A stretch of 41,647 bases of DNA from Bacillota bacterium (GTDB lineage Bacteria; Bacillota; Clostridia; Christensenellales; Aristaeellaceae). Shown here piece by piece: positions 32,517-41,124 of this stretch (position 1 is its first letter; each line of letters opens with the position of its first letter). The translations under genes and the position numbers were made by a program. Location of the stretch: positions 1 through 41,647 of the forward strand of contig JAEYQQ010000022.1 in assembly GCA_023409955.1 (NCBI GenBank), given 5' to 3'. The notes below the pieces were generated by a model that saw only the letters and a program-made list of their open reading frames with translations, did not search any database and was not told where the DNA came from.

Positions 32517-35489
32517 ATGAAAAAAAGAATTGCGGTACTGGTTTCCCTGACGCTGTTTTTTCTCCTGCCGGCGCTTTGGGCGCAGGCTGATGCTTTGCTG
32601 GATTTTGAAAACGGAATCGATGGCTTTATCCAAAGCGGAAGCTGCCAGCTTAAACAAAGCCCCATCAGTTATTCGGGAAGCTTCAGTCTTGGGGTGGAAG
32701 GCCGTGGCAGCAACGACTACGATGCGGCGGATTATCCCATGGACAGTCTGAACATTCAGGCGGGGGATCAAGTAACACTGTCTTTCTATGCCTATCATCA
32801 GGGGCAGCAGGCAGGGATCATTAAAGCTGGCCTGGCCGGCGGCAGCTATGGGGAGCTGGCCAGAGGAATGGTGGAGCCCGGTGTCTGGACAAAGCTCACT
32901 GGCAGCTTTACCGCCAGCGAGCTTTACAACATCCGCTTCCAGACCTATGGCGACAATATGAACGGTGTCAGCTTTTATGTGGATGATGTAAAGGTGAGCG
33001 TTGTTAAAAATCAGACACCAGAAATCTCAGATATATTTCCTGATTATTTCTGCGGTTTTGAAGGAGAGGCCGGGATGGATGGCTGGGTGGCCCGCAGCAA
33101 CGGCGATGCTCATGCGGCTGTCGTAAAGGATGCTGCAAATACTGGGGAGGCAAGCCTTTTGATTACCGGCCGAAGCGATGATTGGAACAGCCCAGGCAGA
33201 AGCTTTACCTTTACAGAAGGCATGGGATATGAAGCGGTTTGCTATGTTCGCCAAGATTCGGGCAAGACTGTGGAGTTCATCCTGTCTGCAGCCATTACCC
33301 GGCAGGGGCAGGAAAGTTATGTGAATCTCGCCCGCGTATCCGTACAAAGCGGAAAGTGGACGAAAATCACGGCAACCTATACGGCCGGCGCAGGCATAGA
33401 CAATACCGTGCTTTATGTAGAAACCGCCAATGCGGCAGAACTTGATTTTTGGATGGATGATTTTTCTGTTACGAAGAAGGGACAGAAGTACAGAAACGAT
33501 CTACCATCCCTAAAGGCTGTCTACAAAAACGACTTTTTAATTGGCTGTGCACTTGGTCAAACCCAGGCAGCCAACAAGGAAAGAATGGATTATCTATCGG
33601 GGCAGTTCAATATCTTTACGCCGGAAAACGAGCTGAAGCCGGAAAATGTGTTTGACGAGAAAGCCAGCATGGAGCTTGCAAAGGCGGGGGATAATATCCA
33701 TCCCGCAGTGAAGTTTAGCGCCGCTATGCCGCTGCTGGACTATGCTCTAAAAAATGGCGTGGCAGTACATGGTCATGTGCTTGTTTGGCATTCTCAAACC
33801 CCCAGAAGCTTTTTTACCGTTGATTATACGAAGGATGGTGAGCTGGCAGATCGTGAGACTATGCTCTTGCGGTTGGAAAACTATATAGCTGCCATCATGG
33901 ACTACCTGGAGGAAAATTATCCAGGTGTTGTGATTTCCTGGGATGTGGTCAATGAAGCTGTACTGGATGGCAATGGAAAGCTGCGGGGGCCCAAAACATT
34001 AGATGACAAAGATGGTACCTTCTGGATGGATACGGTGGGCGAGGATTATATCCTGCAGGCATTCACATTCGCAAGGAAGTATGCGCCAGCTGGAACAAAG
34101 CTGTTCTACAATGATTATTCCGTTCCATATGAGCCTAAGCTTTCCGGTATTAAGGAGATTGTCCGAGAATTGGCGGAATCAGACTTGATTGACGGTGTTG
34201 GATTTCAGGGCCATTACCAGCTGACATCTCCCTCCATCAAGCAGGTGGAGGATGCCATGGCTTACTTTGTTGGTTTAGGCCTTGGACTTAGGGTATCTGA
34301 ACTGGATATCACCATACCAGATAACACGCAGGATTCGCTGCTGGACCAAGCCAGGCGGTACAGGAGTCTGATGGATTTGTTTCAGCGCTTTTCCAATGAT
34401 TTGGATGCTGTTATCGTCTGGGGGACATCAGATGATCTTAGTTGGAAGAGCGAAGGGTTCCCATTGCTTTTCGATAAAGACATGAACCCTAAGCCTGCCT
34501 TCTGGGCGTGGGCCGATCCTACTCAGCTGCCTGCCCAACAGCAGGAGGCCAACGCATATGGCCCTGCAACACTTGAGGAGGAAAGCTTTCATTTGGCAAC
34601 GGCTTACCACTTTGGGGATCATGTTTTTCGAGTGTTGTATGATGAAAGCAAGCTGTATTTTCGAGTCAATGTTAGCGATGAGCTTGTGGATGAAGAAGAT
34701 GCAGTAACAGTGTTTGTAGAAGATGCTCAAGTAACTGTGCAGCGTAAGGATTGTGTACAGACCGCTAGTGGGTATTCAGCTAATGTCGAGGTTCCTATCA
34801 CAAAAACTGGAAGCTTGGGCTTTGACGTAATGGTCCGTGATGGTCAGAGGTACTTGGCGGTAAATGACAGGCAGAACGCCGGCGCAAGCCGCCAGATGGG
34901 AGTGCTTCATTTGTTGAAGCTGGGGCCAAACGCCATCGCTTATGCTGGAAAGCCTGATATGGAAGCGAATAGGCTTGACACCATCTGGCAGGGCGTGCAG
35001 TCAGTGCCCTTGTCTGCCACAGCTTCAGTGAATGCAAATGAGGATGGAAGCGTAAGCGCCGCATTCAAAGTGCTGTGGCAGCCTGATAGGTTGTATGTGC
35101 TGGCGGAGGTTATCGATCCATATTTGTCAGACAGCAACCCTAGCAGTTACTTGCAGGATTCCATTGAGGTCTTTATAGATGAGGGGAACCATAAGACAGG
35201 GGAATATGAGGAGGATGACGGCCAGTACAGGGTGAATTTTAGAAACGTACTGTCAATCGATCATGGGTCAGTACAGCCAGTTACCAGAGCGTTTGCGACG
35301 GATACAGGGTTTGTGGTCGAAATGGCGATTCCATATAGCGGTAGCATGACTCAAGGGGATGTACTGGGCTTTGATGTGCGGTATAACAATGCAACAGCAG
35401 ATGGTGGGCGGACGATGTTGAATTTCAGCGATGCCAGTGATTCTGGCTGGAAGGATACAAGGGTATTCGGCTTGCTTGAGCTCAAGTAA
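32517..35489 (+). CDS. Secreted modular GH10 endo-1,4-beta-xylanase
   Basis: 990 residues with signal peptide KRIAVLVSLTLFFLLPALWA. Two CBM22/CBM4_9-like carbohydrate-binding modules follow (about residues 25-160 and 170-325). The GH10 catalytic barrel covers about 329-660, with acid/base Glu480 in WDVVNEA and nucleophile Glu595 in RVSELDITI. Two CBM9-like modules follow (about 673-800 and 800-990); the first is short and looks degenerate. It hydrolyses xylan outside the cell. I see no LPxTG, SLH or dockerin, so it is probably free. GGAAGGAG lies seven bases before the ATG at 32517. It follows the exporter by 47 bp but may be separately expressed. Confidence 0.95.
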   Translation: MKKRIAVLVSLTLFFLLPALWAQADALLDFENGIDGFIQSGSCQLKQSPISYSGSFSLGVEGRGSNDYDAADYPMDSLNIQAGDQVTLSFYAYHQGQQAGIIKAGLAGGSYGELARGMVEPGVWTKLTGSFTASELYNIRFQTYGDNMNGVSFYVDDVKVSVVKNQTPEISDIFPDYFCGFEGEAGMDGWVARSNGDAHAAVVKDAANTGEASLLITGRSDDWNSPGRSFTFTEGMGYEAVCYVRQDSGKTVEFILSAAITRQGQESYVNLARVSVQSGKWTKITATYTAGAGIDNTVLYVETANAAELDFWMDDFSVTKKGQKYRNDLPSLKAVYKNDFLIGCALGQTQAANKERMDYLSGQFNIFTPENELKPENVFDEKASMELAKAGDNIHPAVKFSAAMPLLDYALKNGVAVHGHVLVWHSQTPRSFFTVDYTKDGELADRETMLLRLENYIAAIMDYLEENYPGVVISWDVVNEAVLDGNGKLRGPKTLDDKDGTFWMDTVGEDYILQAFTFARKYAPAGTKLFYNDYSVPYEPKLSGIKEIVRELAESDLIDGVGFQGHYQLTSPSIKQVEDAMAYFVGLGLGLRVSELDITIPDNTQDSLLDQARRYRSLMDLFQRFSNDLDAVIVWGTSDDLSWKSEGFPLLFDKDMNPKPAFWAWADPTQLPAQQQEANAYGPATLEEESFHLATAYHFGDHVFRVLYDESKLYFRVNVSDELVDEEDAVTVFVEDAQVTVQRKDCVQTASGYSANVEVPITKTGSLGFDVMVRDGQRYLAVNDRQNAGASRQMGVLHLLKLGPNAIAYAGKPDMEANRLDTIWQGVQSVPLSATASVNANEDGSVSAAFKVLWQPDRLYVLAEVIDPYLSDSNPSSYLQDSIEVFIDEGNHKTGEYEEDDGQYRVNFRNVLSIDHGSVQPVTRAFATDTGFVVEMAIPYSGSMTQGDVLGFDVRYNNATADGGRTMLNFSDASDSGWKDTRVFGLLELK

Positions 35490-35512
35490 GAAGATTAATT
35501 TACCATTATTTG

Positions 35513-35540
35513 ACCTCCGTAATCTCGTAATTACGGAGGT
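35513..35540 (+). terminator. Terminator after the xylanase gene
   Basis: A perfect 11-bp stem (ACCTCCGTAAT and complement) with a 6-base loop, then a T-rich stretch (TTCATTTTCC). Confidence 0.75.
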
Positions 35541-35697
35541 TTCATTTTCCTTTCATTTGTCCATTCTATATAGTGAAGGGGTTGCACCCAAATATCGTTT
35601 TGGTATATCGGTTTGCTCCCCCGACAATGCAAAAGAATGTTGCAGTCACATGTTATCCACAAAAATATATCATCTTAAAAGATGGAAGGAGTTTCAT

Positions 35698-36375
35698 ATG
35701 AAGAAAAAGACCCTGTTTCTGGGCATGTTGATGGTTATGGCGCTGGCAGTATTGGCTGGCTGCACTGCCCCCGCACCGGATGCCCAGGCACCTGCCGTTT
35801 CACCTACTACTGAAGCAACAGCGACACCTGAGGTTGCGGCATCGCCGGAAGCAACTGATGTTACATCACCGGATCCAGGTGCAGCCGCAGGTGAAGAAAA
35901 GACATTTACCACGGAAGAACTGGCAACTTTTAATGGCTTGAACGGACAGCCTGCCTATATTGCAGTGAATGGGATCGTCTATGATGTGACCGCAAACCCA
36001 GCTTGGAATGAAGGCATGCATCAAGGTTATGCCGCTGGTAAAGATGTGACAGAGGAAATCAAGGCGGCTTCTCATGGTGAGAAGGTGCTGGAGGGTTTAC
36101 CGATTGTTGGAAAGCTAGTGGATGCAACCATGGCTGACGTAGGCTTGCTGATTACTGCTGAGGAGCTGGTAGCTTATGACGGCAAGGAAGGCAGACCTGC
36201 ATACATTGCTGTGAATGGTACTATTTATGATGTATCTGACAGCAATTTTTGGAAGGATGGCGCTCATAACGGCTTTGTCGCTGGGAATGAGTGGACAGAG
36301 GAGATTAAATCACAATCTCCTCATGGCGAAAAAGTCCTTGAGAATCTGCCTGTCGTAGGACAAATTAAAAACTAA
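35698..36375 (+). CDS. Lipoprotein with two cytochrome-b5-like domains
   Basis: 225 residues. A lipoprotein signal ends in VLAGC, with the lipobox Cys near residue 21. A Pro/Thr/Ala-rich linker follows, then two tandem cytochrome-b5-like heme/steroid-binding domains at about residues 63-140 and 143-225. Each has PAYIAVNGxxYDV, a G-x-H-x-G pattern (GMHQGY, GAHNGF) and a second histidine in HGEKVLE. Known: such small b5-like domains occur in clostridial extracytoplasmic proteins; heme binding here is inferred. GGAAGGAG lies six bases before the ATG. It may be an extracellular electron carrier or ligand-binding protein. It is followed by a strong terminator. Confidence 0.85.
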   Translation: MKKKTLFLGMLMVMALAVLAGCTAPAPDAQAPAVSPTTEATATPEVAASPEATDVTSPDPGAAAGEEKTFTTEELATFNGLNGQPAYIAVNGIVYDVTANPAWNEGMHQGYAAGKDVTEEIKAASHGEKVLEGLPIVGKLVDATMADVGLLITAEELVAYDGKEGRPAYIAVNGTIYDVSDSNFWKDGAHNGFVAGNEWTEEIKSQSPHGEKVLENLPVVGQIKN

Positions 36376-36390
36376 TTACTGAACTAAGCG

Positions 36391-36423
36391 GGGCTGACAG
36401 TATACTGCTGTCAGCCCTTTTTT
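36391..36423 (+). terminator. Rho-independent terminator after the b5 lipoprotein
   Basis: A perfect 10-bp stem (GGGCTGACAG and complement) with a 7-base loop and a T-run of six. Confidence 0.9.
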
Positions 36424-36486
36424 ATTTCTGGAAAAGCATTACTGATGGTGATATACTGGTTCAATAAGCTGTATTGGCAGGTGAAA

Positions 36487-36508
36487 GCCCGGCAGATATC
36501 TGCCGGGC
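36487..36508. repeat. 22-base perfect palindrome before the yjbR remnant
   Basis: GCCCGGCAGAT followed directly by its reverse complement. It has no T-run, so it is not a clear terminator. It may be an operator or the remains of a terminator of a lost gene. Confidence 0.5.
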
Positions 36509-36519
36509 CTTACAAAAAC

Positions 36520-36827
36520 ATGATTGCAATAGAAGCTTTGATTACATACTGCTTGAACAAGGACCATGCATATGCCGATTATCCATTTGGGCCGGACCCT
36601 GTATGCATCAAGGTTAAAGGAAAGATTTTTGCAGAAATTTACATGAGTACGGAGAGCTGCAAAATCACCCCAAAATGCGATCCTGTGATTCTAGCCAGCA
36701 ACCCCATCGCAATACCGTATGGGTGAAAAAACTGGAGGATGTCTTGCTGCGAAAGAGGTTTGATGATTCCTATGCCTTAGTGGTAAAGGGCTTGCCCAGG
36801 TCTGTCAGGGAATTACTAAAAAGATAA
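36520..36827 (+). pseudogene. Broken MmcQ/YjbR-family gene
   Basis: The first part (from the ATG at 36520) reads IEALITYCLNKDHAYADYPF, then GPDPVCIKVKGKIFAEIY and CDPV, as in the N-terminal half of YjbR/MmcQ DNA-binding-like proteins. It then stops at 36724-36726. A second piece in another frame, ending at 36827, reads NTVWVKKLEDVLL, then DDSYALVVKGLPRSVRELLK, the C-terminal half of the same family. The conserved middle (with the usual GYH...HWNTV region) is largely missing. This indicates a short deletion that shifted the frame. About 100 residues remain of the usual 110-120. There is no ribosome site of note. Confidence 0.75.
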
Positions 36828-36828
36828 A

Positions 36829-37698
36829 TCAGTCGCCAGGCTTATACTTGTTCTCCAGCCTGGTCATAAACAGAGCCAAAGCGGCACCGGCAACACAGAC
36901 AGGCAGGCTGATCAGCAATTCCTTAGTGGGAAGCCAGTTGCTAAAATAGATGACGTCGGTTGGAACAATGATCAGCGTTGAAGCAATGACAAAGCCCAAA
37001 ATGGCATGGTAAAGCGGCGAATAGGCTTTGCTGAATACATAGTTCATCACTTTGGAAAGAAGAAGAACACAAGCGGCTGCACCAATTATTAAGGGGATAA
37101 TGATCCCAAAATCAAGATTTTTGATGCCGCTGCTCATACCCTCATACAGAGGGCCACCCTGATCAATTTTTATGTACAGCAGTAAATTTGACGGGCTTAA
37201 ACCTGGAACAACGACGCCAAGACCAATCAATGCTCCAGCAATGACCCAAGTGAAGAAGCCTTGGGGAAGTGTGGCGGCATTTGCATTTTGCAATGCCAAT
37301 AACAGATAGTAGGCGCTGGCGCAGACAACGACTAAAAGGCCAATATGCCAATACTTCCAGCCTTTTTTACCTGCTTGCTTAAATAGCGCAGGCAGCGTGC
37401 CTAGGATGCAACCAATGAAAAACCACATGACATACGTCTCAGCGCTTTTGAGAAGAATGTCGATGGGGAAAGCCAACAAAAAGACACCAATAGCCATACC
37501 CAGACCAACAGGAATAAAGAATAGTACATTCTCCTTGAAGTCCTTTCTCAGGTTGGCCAAAAAGGATATCATTTTTTCGTATATGCCAAATACGGCTGCC
37601 AGTGCTCCGCCGCTGACGCCTGGCAAAATAAAGCCGCTGCCGATGAACATACCCTTGATGACCCTGAAAATCCAGTCTGCTTGTGCATTTTTCTTCAT
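36829..37698 (-). CDS. popT: DUF368 membrane protein, PopT-type polyprenyl-phosphate transporter
   Basis: 289-residue multi-pass protein with the DUF368 double signature: SGFILPGVSGGALAAVFG near the N-terminus and VVVPGLSPSNLLLYIKI after the midpoint. Such duplicated re-entrant motifs are typical of DUF368. Known: DUF368/PopT proteins recycle undecaprenyl phosphate across the membrane for wall synthesis. GGAG lies eight bases before the ATG. It is a single gene, divergent from the WYL regulator; its stop lies right after the yjbR remnant. Confidence 0.88.
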   Translation of the reverse strand: MKKNAQADWIFRVIKGMFIGSGFILPGVSGGALAAVFGIYEKMISFLANLRKDFKENVLFFIPVGLGMAIGVFLLAFPIDILLKSAETYVMWFFIGCILGTLPALFKQAGKKGWKYWHIGLLVVVCASAYYLLLALQNANAATLPQGFFTWVIAGALIGLGVVVPGLSPSNLLLYIKIDQGGPLYEGMSSGIKNLDFGIIIPLIIGAAACVLLLSKVMNYVFSKAYSPLYHAILGFVIASTLIIVPTDVIYFSNWLPTKELLISLPVCVAGAALALFMTRLENKYKPGD

Positions 37699-37774
37699 GT
37701 CATACGCTCCGATTCATGCTTAACTTTAAACCGCATTAAAACCTATTCTTTATTTCTCTATTGGTTTCCTGCCA

Positions 37775-37803
37775 TTGCGCAGCAATATTATGGATTGTAT
37801 AAT
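37775..37803 (+). promoter_or_regulatory. Promoter of the WYL-regulator operon
   Basis: TTGCGC (37775-37780), 17-base spacer, TATAAT (37798-37803). The start codon at 37819 is only about 9 bases after the expected transcription start, so the leader is very short. Confidence 0.65.
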
Positions 37804-37818
37804 GGGCAGGGTGATTAT

Positions 37819-38730
37819 ATGCAGATCAGCAGGCTTTTTGAAATTGTTATTCTTTTGCTGGATAAAAAGTGCATCACAGCGGGGGAACTTGCCCGGCATT
37901 TTGACGTATCCACCCGGACCATATACCGGGATATAGAAGCGCTTTCCCAGGCGGGTATTCCCATATATGCCACGCAGGGCAAAAATGGCGGCATCGCGCT
38001 GGTTGAAAGCTTTGTTCTTCAAAAATCCTTGCTGAGCAAGGAGGAGCAGACGGAGATATGCTCGGCTTTGCAGGGTCTCAATTCCATTGGTATTAATCAG
38101 GTACAGGGGCTATTGTCCAAATGGCGAGCGGTGTTTGGTCCAGGGGATGGCGATTGGGTGTCGGTGGATTTTTCGGATTGGAGCCAAACAAAGCAAAAGG
38201 ATATTGCTCTTTTGAAAGAAGCGATCCTGCGTAAAAAGGTGCTGCGGTTTACGTATTTCGGGGCGTCTGGACAGCGCACTGAGCGGGAAGCTGAACCGAT
38301 CCAATTATGGTTCAAAAGCCGGGCGTGGTACTTGAAAGCGTTTTGTCGCATGCGGGGCAGCGTTAGGCTGTTTAAACTTACCCGGATGAAGGATGTACAA
38401 CTGACGGATGGCCTATTCACACAGGATAAGGCCCAGGAAGAACCGCCAGTGTATAACCACAACATGATAAGGCCGTCAGTGGATTTGGAATTATGGATTG
38501 ATGCAACTCAAGCTTATCGAGTATATGACGATTTTGATGAAACACAAATTAAAATACAGCATGATGGCAGTTTTCGTGTTGAGGTGTCTTATCCTTTGGA
38601 CGAATGGGTGATGGGTTTTCTCATGTCTTATGGGCCATGCCTAAAAGTGCTGTCGCCTGCAGATATTCAGATAGAAATATTAAGTAGAATACAAAAAATG
38701 ACTGCCATGTATGATAAACATGACAGCTAG
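37819..38730 (+). CDS. HTH-type regulator with WYL domain
   Basis: 303 residues. The N-terminal winged helix-turn-helix (MQISRLFEIVILLLDKKCIT, then STRTIYRDIEALSQAGIPIY) is followed by a WYL sensor domain (from about residue 140) with VLRFTYFGASG, REAEPIQLWFKSRAWYLKA and a C-terminal WCX-like part. WYL domains bind ligands or nucleic acid; many of these regulators control stress, DNA-damage or drug-response genes. The start at 37819 has AGGGTGAT close before it. It begins a cassette with a zinc-ribbon protein, a GyrI-like protein and a DUF3788 protein, for which it is probably the regulator. Confidence 0.88.
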   Translation: MQISRLFEIVILLLDKKCITAGELARHFDVSTRTIYRDIEALSQAGIPIYATQGKNGGIALVESFVLQKSLLSKEEQTEICSALQGLNSIGINQVQGLLSKWRAVFGPGDGDWVSVDFSDWSQTKQKDIALLKEAILRKKVLRFTYFGASGQRTEREAEPIQLWFKSRAWYLKAFCRMRGSVRLFKLTRMKDVQLTDGLFTQDKAQEEPPVYNHNMIRPSVDLELWIDATQAYRVYDDFDETQIKIQHDGSFRVEVSYPLDEWVMGFLMSYGPCLKVLSPADIQIEILSRIQKMTAMYDKHDS

Positions 38731-38783
38731 ATGTCGTGTTATTGGTGGTACAATTGCTTCAAGATAGGAAGGGAGATTGTGCT

Positions 38784-39044
38784 ATGGAGCAGGTGTTTTG
38801 TCAAAGTTGCGCCATGCCTATGACAGAGGCGGATTACGGCGAGAATCAAAATGGGAGTAAGAATCAAGACTACTGCCATTACTGTTTTGCAAACGGACGA
38901 TTTACAAAAGAAAAAACCATGGAGGAAATGATCAACACTTGCGTTCCGTTTGTTCTGAAAGATGGGACATATCCCGATGAGGAATCAGCCGTAAAAGGCA
39001 TGCTTACATTTTTTCCAACATTGAAACGCTGGCGGAAGGACTAA
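38784..39044 (+). CDS. Small zinc-ribbon domain protein
   Basis: 86 residues: MEQVFCQSCAMPMTEADYG, then DYCHYCFANGRF, giving two Cys-x2-Cys knuckles for one zinc, as in the putative zinc-ribbon family (PF12674-like), then a conserved tail with MLTFFPTLKRW. The function is unknown; members often sit beside GyrI-like or AraC/WYL regulators. GGGAG lies eight bases before the ATG at 38784. It is 53 bp after the WYL gene and 5 bp before the GyrI-like gene. Confidence 0.82.
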   Translation: MEQVFCQSCAMPMTEADYGENQNGSKNQDYCHYCFANGRFTKEKTMEEMINTCVPFVLKDGTYPDEESAVKGMLTFFPTLKRWRKD

Positions 39045-39049
39045 ATTAC

Positions 39050-39715
39050 ATGGCCGAAAAAATGGACTATAAGAAGGCTAACAAAAACTTGTATCAGCCC
39101 ACCAGTGAACCGAACGTTGTAGATGTTCCGCAAATGCTGTTTCTGGCAGTGGATGGGCAGGGAAACCCAAACGAGGCTGATGGAGAATATCAAAAAGCGG
39201 TTGAGGCGTTGTATGCGATTGCATTCACGATAAAAATGAGCAAGATGGGCAGCGGTATGCCAGTTGGATACTTTGAATATATAATGCCTCCGCTGGAAGG
39301 CCTATGGTGGCTGAGTGATGATAGCGATATGGATTTCTATACGCACAAGGAGAGATACCAGTGGACATCTCTCATCCGTCAGCCTGAGTTTGTTACGGAG
39401 GATGTACTTCACTGGGCCAGGGAAGAAGTGCATCGCAAAAAGCCAAATGTGGATACCTTCCGTGTGCGACTGCTGACATTTACGGAAGGGCTTTGCGTCC
39501 AGGCGCTTCATATCGGACCATTTGATATGGAGCCTGAAACGATACATAGAATAGAGACATTTATTCAATCAAACGGTTTGCTTCATGATATAGGATCTCT
39601 GCTTCCAAGTGGAGTGCCTCGCCGTCATCATGAAATCTATATGAGTGATCCCAGAAAAACCAGTTCGGAGAAGATGAAAACAGTCTTGCGTCATCCTTTG
39701 AAGCGTACGGTGTAG
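39050..39715 (+). CDS. GyrI-like small-molecule-binding protein
   Basis: 221 residues of the GyrI-like/SOUL-type ligand-binding fold. It opens MDYKKANKNLYQPTSEPNVV, then VPQMLFLAVDGQGNPNE, which is typical of the stand-alone GyrI-like proteins of Firmicutes; PFDMEPETIHRIETFI is another conserved stretch. Known: this fold binds hydrophobic drugs or hydrolyses ester-type xenobiotics. The GGAAGG ribosome site lies in the end of the zinc-ribbon gene, so the two are coupled. No catalytic role can be shown from sequence. Confidence 0.85.
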   Translation: MAEKMDYKKANKNLYQPTSEPNVVDVPQMLFLAVDGQGNPNEADGEYQKAVEALYAIAFTIKMSKMGSGMPVGYFEYIMPPLEGLWWLSDDSDMDFYTHKERYQWTSLIRQPEFVTEDVLHWAREEVHRKKPNVDTFRVRLLTFTEGLCVQALHIGPFDMEPETIHRIETFIQSNGLLHDIGSLLPSGVPRRHHEIYMSDPRKTSSEKMKTVLRHPLKRTV

Positions 39716-39745
39716 CACTGCTGGGATGCAAGGAAGGGTAGGAAT

Positions 39746-40168
39746 ATGGAATGGTATGAATGGTTTGGACCTGACAGAGCGCCGGCATTGGATGAGATTT
39801 CTGCCTTTGTAGATAGTCCGTTATGGGATCAGGCACGTAGTGTGATTGAGGCAGAGAACAGGGTTGCCCCGAGGCTGGAATACAGCGGCTGTTCCTTACA
39901 AAAAGGTTGGAACATTAAGTATAAAAAGGGTGGGCGATCCTTGTGTACACTTTACCCTATGAACGGGTACTTTATTGCCTTGGTGGTGATAGGAAACCGT
40001 GAAGAACTGAACATGCCAGAATTGCTGCCGGCTCTTGGCCATAAGGCGCGGGAGTTGTATCAAAGGACACCGTTTTCTCTGGGAGGCCGGTGGATGATGC
40101 TTCAGGTGAAAGAAGCGCCTGATCTGAAGGATTTGATGGCGCTGATTCATCTTCGAGCAACTTCTTAA
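39746..40168 (+). CDS. DUF3788-family protein
   Basis: 140 residues. LEYSGCSLQKGWNIKYKKGG followed by RSLCTLYPMNGYFIALVVIG is the typical DUF3788 core. The function is unknown. These proteins often lie near GyrI-like and AraC/WYL genes. GGAAGGG lies before the ATG at 39746, 30 bp after the GyrI-like gene with no terminator between, so it is the last gene of the WYL cassette. A terminator follows. Confidence 0.82.
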   Translation: MEWYEWFGPDRAPALDEISAFVDSPLWDQARSVIEAENRVAPRLEYSGCSLQKGWNIKYKKGGRSLCTLYPMNGYFIALVVIGNREELNMPELLPALGHKARELYQRTPFSLGGRWMMLQVKEAPDLKDLMALIHLRATS

Positions 40169-40187
40169 CACATTCCGATGAGTATTT

Positions 40188-40217
40188 GCAGCATTTGATA
40201 CGTCGTATGCTGCTTTT
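40188..40217 (+). terminator. Terminator after the WYL cassette
   Basis: A 7-bp stem (GCAGCAT and complement) with a 12-base loop, followed by TTTTCTTT. Confidence 0.6.
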
Positions 40218-40335
40218 CTTTATCAAAATGCTATGCTAAGGAATAGAAATTGTACAGTATTTATAGTATAATAAACCACATGCAGCAGCGTGCCTTTTCA
40301 ATACATGGCACATATTAATACAAGGAGTAAATCCT

Positions 40336-40656
40336 ATGTTTTTATTCAAACCGAAAAAATGCTCAGATGAGCAGATCGCTGCCTTTTGGGAATGGTTCTC
40401 TGCTCGTGAGAGCAAACTGTCAGAGAAGGACGGCTTAAAGCGTGCACAGGTGCTTAGGGAAGCGCAGGGCCATATTCGGGAGTTATTTCCTGCATGCCCT
40501 AACGCAGTTGGTATCAGTGTAATACCCGATGGAGACCGTTGGATATTGAACTTTTCCTATGGCACAAAATCTGTGGCAAAACGCACTGCAAAAAGGATTC
40601 GGGTGCTTATGCCCGTATCGCTTCAGGGAAAATGGCATATGGAAGTTGACGAATAG
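40336..40656 (+). CDS. Small protein of unknown function
   Basis: 106 residues that I do not recognise. It begins MFLFKPKKCSDEQIAAFWEW and has charged helices, with KRAQVLREAQGHIRELFPAC, then the strand-like GISVIPDGDRWILNFSYGTK, and the basic stretch KRTAKRIRVLMPV. There is no signal peptide or membrane helix. AAGGAG lies eight bases before the ATG, so translation is likely. A TATAAT at about 40267-40272 lacks a good -35. It lies between the DUF3788 terminator and the ribosomal operon, so it is probably a single-gene unit. Confidence 0.7.
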   Translation: MFLFKPKKCSDEQIAAFWEWFSARESKLSEKDGLKRAQVLREAQGHIRELFPACPNAVGISVIPDGDRWILNFSYGTKSVAKRTAKRIRVLMPVSLQGKWHMEVDE

Positions 40657-40698
40657 TCAAATATTACATGCATCGCCATGGGTCAAGGGATATTTTTC

Positions 40699-40727
40699 TT
40701 GACATTGGGCAGTGGCTGTGCTATCGT
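40699..40727 (+). promoter_or_regulatory. Promoter of the rplU-prp-rpmA operon
   Basis: TTGACA (40699-40704), 17-base spacer, TATCGT (40722-40727). The consensus -35 and exact spacing support it. Confidence 0.75.
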
Positions 40728-40815
40728 ATACGGGCAAGCCGCTCGGGAGAGGTCTGTCCAAATGCGCATTGCGCAACCTCAGTGCCCGGCGAGTAAACGT
40801 AGGAGGTGCTTCACC
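40728..40815 (+). promoter_or_regulatory. Candidate L21 leader RNA
   Basis: The untranslated leader before rplU folds with GGGCA/TGCCC (outer), GAGGT/ACCTC (middle) and a TGCGCA hairpin inside. The L21 leader is a known autoregulatory element in Firmicutes; I identify it by position and pairing, not by alignment. Confidence 0.5.
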
Positions 40816-41124
40816 ATGTATGCAATCATTGCGACAGGTGGCAAGCAATACCGTGTATCCCAGGGTGATGTAATCTACATTGAAAAGCTCGATCAGGAAG
40901 TTAACAGCACCGTTTCTTTTGATGTTGTTCTTGTTGGCAGTGAATCTGGCGTGAAGGCTGGCACCCCGCTGGTTAAGGGCGCCAAGGTGGAAGGCAAAGT
41001 GTTGGGACAGCTCAAGGGCGAAAAGATTACCATTCGCACCTATAGGAGCAAGAAGGATTCCGCACGCAAGATGGGCCATCGCCAGCCCTACACCAAGGTA
41101 GAGATTACTGCCGTTCAGGCATAA
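40816..41124 (+). CDS. rplU: 50S ribosomal protein L21
   Basis: 102 residues, the normal L21 length: MYAIIATGGKQYRVSQGDVI, then a C-terminal KMGHRQPYTKVEI. AGGAGGTG lies seven bases before the ATG at 40816; the longer open frame upstream is noncoding leader. Its stop overlaps the prp start (TAATG), and prp in turn overlaps rpmA, so all three are coupled. Confidence 0.98.
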   Translation: MYAIIATGGKQYRVSQGDVIYIEKLDQEVNSTVSFDVVLVGSESGVKAGTPLVKGAKVEGKVLGQLKGEKITIRTYRSKKDSARKMGHRQPYTKVEITAVQA

